Positions 1 to 5,291 of a stretch of DNA of 5,838 nucleotides are shown piece after piece. The notes below the pieces were generated by a model that did no database searches, was not told the origin of the DNA, and worked only from the letters and a program-made list of their open reading frames with translations. A program made the translations under genes and the position numbers. The DNA comes from Clostridia bacterium (GTDB taxonomy: Bacteria; Bacillota; Clostridia; Oscillospirales; CAG-272): contig JAFQAM010000317.1 of assembly GCA_017416885.1 (NCBI GenBank), positions 1-5,838 on the forward strand. Reading direction: 5' to 3'. The number at the start of each line of letters is the position of its first letter. The first letter of the stretch is position 1.

Positions 1-1283
1 GCTACCTGCGCGCCGATTGCTGCGCCTAAGCCGAAGCCCATTGTACCAAGACCGCCGCTTGAAACAAAGCGTCTTGTTGTATCAAAGGTTGAGTATTGAG
101 CCGCCCACATTTGATGTTGTCCTACATCTGTTGCGGTAACTGTTCTTGGAAGCTTATACTTATTGATAACATCAAATACCATTTTCGGTGTCATTCTGTC
201 GCCTGCCATTTTTGCAGCCTTTTCAGCTATCTGAGCTTCCTTTTCCTTCAGCGCTTTGATTTCATTTGCCCATTCGGGCTTTTTGGATTCGTTTGCTTTT
301 TTTGCAATTCTTGTGAAGGAATCAAATACATCGGCAACGATACCGAGGTCAACATTTACATTCTTGTTAATTTCCGCAAAGTCAGGATCAAGCTGAATGA
401 TTTTTGTGCCCTTTGCAAATTTCTTTGTATTACCTGTCGCTCTGTCGCTGAAGCGAACTCCTACGCCTATAATTAAGTCGGCTTCCTTCTGAGCCATAGA
501 GGATGCGAAGTGACCGTGCATACCCTGCATTCCCAAAAATCTTTCATAGTTATCGGGAACGGCTGACAGTCCCATAAAGGTACAGCCGATGCAAGCGCCG
601 ATTTTTTCTGCAAAATCAATTACCTGCTTACCCATACCAAGTCCCGCTGCGCCGCCACCAATATAGATATAGGGTTTTTTAGCTTCATTTACAAGCTTTA
701 CCGCTTCGTCGATTTGCTCCTCGGTTGCCTTTGGCAGTGGCTTTTTCTCAACAATGCCCTGTGGCTCAAAGTCATATGTGGCTACCTGAACATCCTTTGG
801 TACATCCACGAGAACTGGTCCAGGTCTGCCTGATTTAGCGATTGCAAATGCCTCTCTGATTGAGTTTGCCAAATCCTCTATTCTGTTTACAAAATAGTTG
901 TGCTTTGTAATCGGAAGTGTAACGCCTGTAATATCAATCTCCTGGAAGCTGTCCTTACCGATTAAGCTGCAAGGTACATTTCCTGTAATTGCTACCATTG
1001 GAATTGAGTCAAGCATTGCGGTTGCAATACCTGTTACAAGGTTAGTAGCGCCCGGGCCTGAGGTGGCAATGCATACGCCCACCTTACCTGTTGCTCTTGA
1101 GTAGCCATCGGCTGCGTGCGCCGCGCCTTGCTCGTGCGCTGTTAAATAGTGATTAATTTTATCCTTAAACTTATAAAGTGCATCATAAATATTAATTACC
1201 TGTCCGCCGGGATAACCGAATACATCGGTAACGCCCTGCTCAATCAAGGTGCTTATTATGATTTCTGCGCCTGTCATTTTCAT
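1..1283 (-). CDS. ilvB: Acetolactate synthase large (catalytic) subunit, 3'-truncated by the window edge
   Basis: This ThDP- and FAD-dependent cytoplasmic enzyme condenses two pyruvates to acetolactate, or pyruvate with 2-ketobutyrate, at the first shared step of valine, leucine and isoleucine synthesis. The first 427 codons are visible; the family is usually about 550-590 residues. Near the start is GYPGG (residues 23-27), followed by the catalytic glutamate E51 in AHEQGAAHAADGY, which activates ThDP. Further on are FQE (113-115), PITKHN (K127) and the middle-domain motif VGVRFSDR. The visible part ends in GGLGTMGFGL, at the start of the C-terminal ThDP domain. The Mg/ThDP-binding GDG...N motif must lie beyond the edge. 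The ATG at 1283 is preceded by AGGAG at good spacing. The start lies 18 nt after the leuA stop, so the two are co-transcribed under the T-box. A regulatory subunit (ilvN) may follow outside the window; this is inference. One small oddity is GFGLGAA where most homologues read GFGLPAA. Confidence 0.97.
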   Translation of the reverse strand, partial: MKMTGAEIIISTLIEQGVTDVFGYPGGQVINIYDALYKFKDKINHYLTAHEQGAAHAADGYSRATGKVGVCIATSGPGATNLVTGIATAMLDSIPMVAITGNVPCSLIGKDSFQEIDITGVTLPITKHNYFVNRIEDLANSIREAFAIAKSGRPGPVLVDVPKDVQVATYDFEPQGIVEKKPLPKATEEQIDEAVKLVNEAKKPYIYIGGGAAGLGMGKQVIDFAEKIGACIGCTFMGLSAVPDNYERFLGMQGMHGHFASSMAQKEADLIIGVGVRFSDRATGNTKKFAKGTKIIQLDPDFAEINKNVNVDLGIVADVFDSFTRIAKKANESKKPEWANEIKALKEKEAQIAEKAAKMAGDRMTPKMVFDVINKYKLPRTVTATDVGQHQMWAAQYSTFDTTRRFVSSGGLGTMGFGLGAAIGAQV

Positions 1284-1301
1284 AGGGTTTCTCCTAACTT
1301 A
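1284..1301 (-). promoter_or_regulatory. leuA-ilvB intergenic spacer with ilvB ribosome binding site
   Basis: Only 18 nt separate the leuA stop from the ilvB start. The minus strand reads AGGAG about 7 nt before the ATG. There is no room for a terminator or separate promoter, so ilvB depends on transcription from upstream of leuA. Confidence 0.85.
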
Positions 1302-2972
1302 TTATTTATTTATATTTTTCAGCATTGTATTTACTGCGCTGATAAGAGCCTTAACCGATGAAACGATAATATCGCTGTCAACGCCTGTGCCCCAATATAC
1401 CTTTCCGTCATACTTAACGCTGACATAGGATGCCGCCTTGGAGCTTGATTTTCCCTCAAGGTCGTGCTCTGTATAGCTGTCAAGAGAATAATCAATTCCT
1501 GTCGCGCTCTTTAATGCGTTGCTGATTGCATCTAAACGGCCGTTACCTACTGATTCGGTTTTAGTATAATTGCCGTTATATTTAATAGTTGCGTTGGCTA
1601 CAATTCCGTTTTCGTTTTCCTCGTAAACAGCCTTTTCAACATCGATTATGTCAGTCAGGTTTACAAAATCGCGCTTAAAGATTTCATATACCTCAGCAGG
1701 CTGAAGCTCCTTGTGCGCGTGGTCGGAAATACTCTTTACATGGTAGCCGAAGGCTTCTCTCATTTTTGGCGGAAGCACATACTTGAACTGTGTTTCCATA
1801 ATATATCCTATACCGCCCTTGCCTGACTGTGAGTTGATACGGATTACATCCGCCTCGTAAACTCTTCCTACATCAGTTGGATCAATGGGTAAATAAGGTA
1901 CATTCCAAACAGATGCTTTCTTTTCCTCGCGGAATTTCATTCCCTTGGCGATTGCATCCTGATGTGATCCGCTGAATGCGGCGAATACTAACTGACCGCT
2001 ATACGGCTGTCTTTCGTAAACATGCATTCTTGTAACCTTTTCGTAAACCTCGGTAATTTCAGGAAGGTTTGAAAAATCAAGATTCGGATCAACGCCCTGT
2101 GAATACATATTAAGAGCTAATGTGATAATATCTACATTTCCTGTTCTTTCACCGTTACCGAAAAGTGTGCCTTCAATTCTGTCGCCGCCTGCCAAAAGTC
2201 CCATTTCGCTATCTGCTACCGCGCAGCCTCTGTCGTTATGGGGATGTAATGAGATAATTACATTTTCACGGCATTTCAGGTTTTTGTGCATATACTCTAC
2301 CTGACTTGCATAAACATGAGGCATTGAATGAGATACTGTTACAGGCAGGTTAATAATTACCTTGTCTTCAGGCGTTGGCTTCCAGATATCAATAACCTCA
2401 TTACAGATTTCAAGAGCAAACTCAGGCTCTGTTCCCGTAAAGCTTTCAGGTGAATATTCAAAGGTGATTTTGCCCTTAGCGCTTGCCTTGTATTTATTGC
2501 AAAGGTTTGCGCCGAACTTGGCAATTTCAATAATTTCCTTTTTATCCTTTTTGAAAACCTGCTCTCTTTGAGCAACTGAGGTTGAGTTATAAAGATGAAC
2601 TACTGCGTGCTTTGCGCCGTCAATCGCTTCAAAGGTTTTGGCAATAATATGCTCTCTTGACTGAGTTAAAACCTGAATTGTAACATCGTCGGGAATTAAA
2701 TTCTGCTCAATAAGAGTACGGCAAAATTCGTATTCCGTTTCTGATGCTGCGGGAAAGCCGATTTCGATCTCCTTAAAGCCTACCTTACACAGTAATTTAA
2801 AAAACTCAAGCTTCTCCTCTAAGCTCATTGGAATGATAAGCGCTTGGTTGCCGTCTCTTAAATCGACGCTACACCATACAGGTGGTTTATCAATTCCTTC
2901 CTTTTTCACCCAATCCATTGTTACGCCGCTTGGCGCAAAATACTGTTTTGAGTACTTTTGTACATTTTTCAT
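1302..2972 (-). CDS. leuA: 2-isopropylmalate synthase, long (yeast/actinobacterial-like) form
   Basis: The enzyme condenses 2-ketoisovalerate with acetyl-CoA to 2-isopropylmalate, the committed step of leucine synthesis in the cytoplasm. The protein has 556 residues. An N-terminal HMGL-like TIM barrel carries DLRDGNQ (37-43), with the catalytic R39 and metal ligand D40. The metal-binding LHPHND (H243, H245) and GNGERTGN (272-279) follow. A linker region contains SGSHQDA (334-340). A C-terminal LeuA regulatory/dimerisation domain (about 430-556) includes GNGRLDAISNAL and YWGTGVDSDI; in this family that domain mediates leucine feedback inhibition. The length and motifs such as LPPKMREAFGYHVK fit the 550-600-residue class known from yeast and actinobacteria rather than the shorter E. 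coli-like class; this is a family-level judgement. The ATG at 2972 has AAGGA upstream with 7 nt spacing. It is the first gene after the leucine T-box and is followed closely by ilvB. Confidence 0.97.
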   Translation of the reverse strand: MKNVQKYSKQYFAPSGVTMDWVKKEGIDKPPVWCSVDLRDGNQALIIPMSLEEKLEFFKLLCKVGFKEIEIGFPAASETEYEFCRTLIEQNLIPDDVTIQVLTQSREHIIAKTFEAIDGAKHAVVHLYNSTSVAQREQVFKKDKKEIIEIAKFGANLCNKYKASAKGKITFEYSPESFTGTEPEFALEICNEVIDIWKPTPEDKVIINLPVTVSHSMPHVYASQVEYMHKNLKCRENVIISLHPHNDRGCAVADSEMGLLAGGDRIEGTLFGNGERTGNVDIITLALNMYSQGVDPNLDFSNLPEITEVYEKVTRMHVYERQPYSGQLVFAAFSGSHQDAIAKGMKFREEKKASVWNVPYLPIDPTDVGRVYEADVIRINSQSGKGGIGYIMETQFKYVLPPKMREAFGYHVKSISDHAHKELQPAEVYEIFKRDFVNLTDIIDVEKAVYEENENGIVANATIKYNGNYTKTESVGNGRLDAISNALKSATGIDYSLDSYTEHDLEGKSSSKAASYVSVKYDGKVYWGTGVDSDIIVSSVKALISAVNTMLKNINK

Positions 2973-3012
2973 AGTAATTCCTTTCCGGAGACGGTAAGGG
3001 AGATGTAAAAAT

Positions 3013-3061
3013 AAAAAACGCTCCTTTACGCAAAACTCCTATAGCTTGCATAAAAGAGACG
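3013..3061 (-). terminator. T-box-controlled intrinsic terminator
   Basis: On the minus strand a 13-bp stem is formed by the arm at 3058-3046 (CTCTTTTATGCAA) and the arm at 3033-3021 (TTGCGTAAAGGAG), including two G-U pairs. Two further C-G/G-C pairs lie below a bulged T at 3059. The loop is 12 nt. TTTTTT follows at 3018-3013, then A and more T. When tRNA-Leu is charged this should stop transcription before leuA. Confidence 0.92.
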
Positions 3062-3086
3062 AAGATATTCTCCGCGGTACCACTCT
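3055..3086 (-). promoter_or_regulatory. T-box antiterminator helix
   Basis: AGAG (3086-3083), at the 5' end of the conserved T-box, can pair with CTCT (3058-3055). This would close an antiterminator that exposes the UGGU bulge to the CCA end of uncharged tRNA. CTCT is also the base of the 5' arm of the downstream terminator, so the two structures exclude each other. The assignment follows the known T-box mechanism and directly visible pairing. Confidence 0.82.
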
Positions 3087-3292
3087 AATTGATGCTATTA
3101 TGCATCCACCTCTTTACTTTGTCCATCAACAAAGCTTCTCTATAACGGGAGAGCCCGTCCAAGTCTACTGACGAATACCGTTTTCGGTTGGCAACTCGGG
3201 GATGAGATATTTCATATTTTCACGCTATCTTACACCAACCGACAGCTCTCTATGCTGAATAAATATGAATTTTATTCCCTTCAAGGTCTTTA

Positions 3293-3321
3293 AATATAAA
3301 TATATTATATAAATTTGTCAA
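3293..3321 (-). promoter_or_regulatory. Possible second overlapping promoter, shifted by 11 bp
   Basis: A second perfect TTGACA (3321-3316) is followed after exactly 17 bp by TATATT (3298-3293), a 5/6 match to the -10 consensus. It arises from a tandem 11-bp repeat (TTGACAAATTA then TTGACAAATTT). Its transcript would start near 3286, almost at the first paired base of Stem I. Whether it is used cannot be told from the sequence. Confidence 0.5.
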
Positions 3322-3332
3322 TAATTTGTCAA
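3304..3332 (-). promoter_or_regulatory. Primary sigma-A promoter of the leuA-ilvB operon
   Basis: The minus strand carries a perfect -35 TTGACA (3332-3327), a 17-bp spacer and a perfect -10 TATAAT (3309-3304). The start of transcription would be near 3297, about ten bases before Stem I of the T-box. The upstream flank is very AT-rich, which could act as an UP element (inference). Confidence 0.9.
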
Positions 3333-3336
3333 GCAT

Positions 3337-3380
3337 AAAAATGAATATTTTTTCATTTTGATTTTTGTTACTAAAATAAG
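3337..3380. other. AT-rich spacer with an 8-bp inverted repeat upstream of the leuA promoter
   Basis: AAAATGAA (3338-3345) and TTCATTTT (3352-3359) form a perfect inverted repeat with a 6-nt loop, just upstream of the -35 box at 3332. It could be an operator, an UP element, or chance in a very AT-rich stretch. I see no open reading frame of note here. Confidence 0.4.
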
Positions 3381-3431
3381 AAAAAATCGCGCCGTTTTTT
3401 GTGCAAATTGCACATATTTGACGCGATTTTT
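3381..3431 (-). terminator. Intrinsic terminator of the lipoprotein gene
   Basis: A 10-bp outer stem is formed by AAAAATCGCG (3382-3391) and CGCGATTTTT (3422-3431). Nested inside it is a palindrome, GTGCA/TGCAC (3401-3405 and 3409-3413). The minus-strand transcript ends in TTTTTT directly after CGCGA, and the structure starts 2 nt past the lipoprotein stop codon. The outer stem has A and T runs on both sides, so it may also stop plus-strand transcription. The nested hairpin makes it an elongated, two-tier structure. Confidence 0.85.
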
Positions 3432-3433
3432 AT

Positions 3434-5194
3434 TTATTCATATTTAGTATCGTTTTTTATTTTCTCTGATATTTGCTCCTGAATTAATTTTTCATATGCA
3501 TAAAAAGCTCCGCCTTCATTATCTAATTCCTCTTGAGCTTTCAGTCTTGCGGCTTCTTCATCCTTGCCCATTGAAATATAATTATTTGTATATATCTCCA
3601 ATAATTCATTTTTCTTTTGCGATATCTGCTCTTTAGTTGGCTTTACGATTTCGTTTTGCGCATATGCATATAAAATCATTTCTTGTCTCATTATTTCTTC
3701 AAGATACTCATCTACCGTCATATTCAAGCTTTTTACTACATATTCCTCGAAGCATACACCATTTATCATTATGAAATCTCTGTCTGCTCTTTGGAATTTA
3801 GCTAAAAGCTCCTGTTTTTCAAGCTCAGGATATTGCAATATTACAGAATTATCTTCGATATAATCAAAATACTTATTTTCCGCCATTTGTCTCTTCAAAT
3901 ATTCCTCATATTCATACGCTGTATTACAATCAGCACTTAAGTAATTTTGAACAAATTCATCGTTATATTCCTGAGCTATATGCAATCCGTTTGCAGTTAC
4001 AACAAATTCAACCTTTTTTCCTGCAAGCTTATATTCTGTGTAATCATCCGGCATTTGGAGTATAAAGCTTTTTGTTTCGCCTACCTTCATTCCTACAATA
4101 CCTTGTTCAAATTCATAGTAAGACAAATTTGAGCCAAGATAAAATTTTGTTGGCGGTTTTTCAAGTAAAAGCACATCCTTACCGTTTTCCTTTAATCTTT
4201 CACCGTTATCATCAACCAAGTAAGCCAAATAGCTTACTAACGGAACATCGCCTATATTAATTTCCTTGTTTTTGATTTCCGTAATAAAGCAAATTTCTTG
4301 TCCTCTGAATTCTTCTTTTTCAAAATCCTGCGGTAAAGTTATTTTTACATATTTTCTTTCACCGATTTTCATTCCGACAATTGCTTTTTGAATTTCTTCA
4401 AGATAAGTGCCCTTTTCAATGCTTGACATAAGCAAATTATCCGCGCTTAATTCTTCAATTACTCTTCCGATCATTTCTGTTTCGTCAAAATATGTAACCT
4501 CTCTTGCGCTCAAATCGACATATACACTATCGCCAAGCTGCACTGTGTATTCCTCGCTATACATCAAAAGCTTATCGCAAATTATTCTTTGTATTTCGAG
4601 CATATCAACCTTTACTGTATAATCCTCATAATCCGGAAGAATAACATACTCATTCATATCATATGAATAAAAATGCTCTCTTGAAAAATCATAGGTTATC
4701 CATTTAGCGTAGAGAGTTATATCCTCTTTTTTCTCAGAAGCATTGATTTTAGCGTTTGTCACTGCATTATTAAAATTATTATCGTAATACCAACCGTTAA
4801 AAATATATTCTCTTCTGATTGGTGATTTTAATATAATTTCATTGTCCTCTACTGTATATGCTTCTTTGTTATCATTATTGTTTTTTCCGCCGTTTAGCTC
4901 GTATGTTATTTTGTATTCTATTGCATTCCATTTAGCCTCCAAGGTTGTATCGGCAGTTACTGTGTCGGACAAAAACGACCATTTTTCCGTGCCTACATAC
5001 CAACCTACGAATTCATAGCCCTCCTTAGTCGGGGCTTGCGGCTCGGTTGCTTTTTCGTTTTTTATAATCTCCTGTGAGGGAACATCGCTTCCGCCGTTTG
5101 AATTAAAGGAAACTGTATATACATCATTTTTACCGCATCCAATCAGACAAATTAAAAACAATGATACTACAAAAATCAACAGTACTTTTTTCAT
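3434..5194 (-). CDS. Lipoprotein with two InlB-type repeats and tandem trigger-factor/FKBP-like domains; putative extracytoplasmic folding factor
   Basis: The protein has 586 residues from the ATG at 5194. That start is chosen because AGGAGG lies 7 nt upstream; an in-frame TTG at 5200 would almost touch the ribosome binding site. A lipoprotein signal peptide ends in the lipobox LIGC with C20 as lipidation site, so the product should be anchored outside the membrane. Two InlB B-repeat/Flg_new-type units follow (about 26-89 and 93-165), each with a GGW/NGW-like core (VGWY, NGWYY) and ending in AKW. Module 1 (about 218-310; GDSVYVDL, IVGMKIGE, FRGQEICF) and module 2 (about 315-404; FEQGIVGMKVGE, MPDDYTEYKLAGKKVEF) resemble the trigger-factor PPIase domain. 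The remainder (about 405-580) begins YNDEFVQNY, is rich in helix-forming charged residues and resembles the trigger-factor C-terminal arm. PPIase activity is not certain: the usual IPGFE segment is altered (YYEFE in module 2). Its own promoter and terminator flank it. The function as a chaperone or isomerase is inferred from motifs. Confidence 0.93.
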   Translation of the reverse strand: MKKVLLIFVVSLFLICLIGCGKNDVYTVSFNSNGGSDVPSQEIIKNEKATEPQAPTKEGYEFVGWYVGTEKWSFLSDTVTADTTLEAKWNAIEYKITYELNGGKNNNDNKEAYTVEDNEIILKSPIRREYIFNGWYYDNNFNNAVTNAKINASEKKEDITLYAKWITYDFSREHFYSYDMNEYVILPDYEDYTVKVDMLEIQRIICDKLLMYSEEYTVQLGDSVYVDLSAREVTYFDETEMIGRVIEELSADNLLMSSIEKGTYLEEIQKAIVGMKIGERKYVKITLPQDFEKEEFRGQEICFITEIKNKEINIGDVPLVSYLAYLVDDNGERLKENGKDVLLLEKPPTKFYLGSNLSYYEFEQGIVGMKVGETKSFILQMPDDYTEYKLAGKKVEFVVTANGLHIAQEYNDEFVQNYLSADCNTAYEYEEYLKRQMAENKYFDYIEDNSVILQYPELEKQELLAKFQRADRDFIMINGVCFEEYVVKSLNMTVDEYLEEIMRQEMILYAYAQNEIVKPTKEQISQKKNELLEIYTNNYISMGKDEEAARLKAQEELDNEGGAFYAYEKLIQEQISEKIKNDTKYE

Positions 5195-5210
5195 AATCAA
5201 ACCTCCTGTG
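5195..5210 (-). promoter_or_regulatory. Ribosome binding site that fixes the lipoprotein start
   Basis: The minus strand reads AGGAGGT (5206-5200), 7 nt before ATG at 5194-5192. The alternative TTG at 5200-5198 overlaps the end of this site, so it is not a plausible start. Confidence 0.88.
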
Positions 5211-5222
5211 CTTGTTGCTTTA

Positions 5223-5251
5223 ATTATAGCACATATTACCTATAAAATCAA
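5223..5251 (-). promoter_or_regulatory. Extended -10 promoter of the lipoprotein gene
   Basis: A perfect TATAAT (5228-5223) is preceded directly by TGC, giving the TGN extended -10 element. A -35-like TTGATT (5251-5246) lies 17 bp upstream. Transcription would start near 5216, leaving a leader of only about 20 nt that consists essentially of the ribosome binding site. The promoter starts immediately after the ilvE hairpin. Confidence 0.82.
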
Positions 5252-5253
5252 GC

Positions 5254-5285
5254 AACCGCAGGTTAGCATTTGCCAACCCGCGGTT
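5254..5285 (-). terminator. Hairpin after ilvE, probable weak terminator
   Basis: In the minus-strand RNA, arms 5285-5272 and 5267-5254 form an unbroken 14-bp stem with loop AAAT, starting 6 nt past the ilvE stop. Two positions pair only as G-U in this strand and would be A-C mismatches in the plus-strand RNA, so the structure belongs to the ilvE transcript. The T-run after it is poor (GCTTGATTTTA), so termination may be incomplete, or the hairpin may protect the mRNA 3' end. Confidence 0.72.
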
Positions 5286-5291
5286 TACATT

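Larger units (their letters stand above)
3013..3288 (-). promoter_or_regulatory. Leucine-specific T-box leader of leuA-ilvB (specifier CUC)
   Basis: This tRNA-sensing leader reads the charging state of tRNA-Leu and controls read-through into leuA. In transcript order, Stem I contains AGAGAGC (3250-3244 region) and the distal hairpin GCTGTC/GATAGC (3246-3241 with 3229-3224). A 9-bp helix follows, TTCATATTT/AAATATGAA (3269-3261 with 3219-3211). The specifier loop has CTC at 3206-3204, followed by A, five bases and GAG (3197-3195). That is the same geometry as GGC-A-UUCUU-GAG in the B. subtilis glyQS leader. The basal pairing is CTTG/CGAG and GGG/CCC. Small hairpins follow at 3188-3177, 3159-3144 and 3134-3117, then Stem III GATGC/GCATC (3106-3091). 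The T-box proper, AGAGTGGTACCGCGG, is at 3086-3072. Its UGGU bulge (3082-3079) would pair with ACCA, matching the A73 discriminator of tRNA-Leu. The specifier assignment is inferred from geometry and agrees with leuA downstream. Confidence 0.95.

Noticed and set aside
96..1361. Plus-strand open frames of 68-126 codons opposite ilvB and across the ilvB-leuA junction
   Set aside because: They lie antisense to a clearly coding region, have no ribosome binding sites or recognisable domains, and are low-complexity or cysteine-rich in the way of shadow frames.
2122..2575. Short frames on both strands inside leuA
   Set aside because: leuA is intact and conserved over this whole stretch. The short frames show no family features and overlap it completely.
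3105..3113. AGAGGTGGA resembling a second T-box before Stem III
   Set aside because: It matches the AGAG and TGG parts but lacks the conserved ACCGCGG that forms the other side of the antiterminator. The complete motif at 3086-3072 is the real one.
3235..3241. Alternative 7-bp pairing of CGGTTGG with CCAACCG (3191-3185)
   Set aside because: It competes with the standard Stem I distal hairpin (GCTGTC/GATAGC) and the specifier-side helix. It is probably coincidental or a minor alternative fold.
3947..4622. Plus-strand frames of 61-71 codons opposite the lipoprotein gene
   Set aside because: They are antisense shadows with no start signals, and the minus-strand lipoprotein frame is continuous with clear domains.
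5195..5200. In-frame TTG start adding two residues to the lipoprotein
   Set aside because: It lies about one base after AGGAGG, too close for initiation. ATG at 5194 has ideal spacing and gives a standard MKK signal peptide start.
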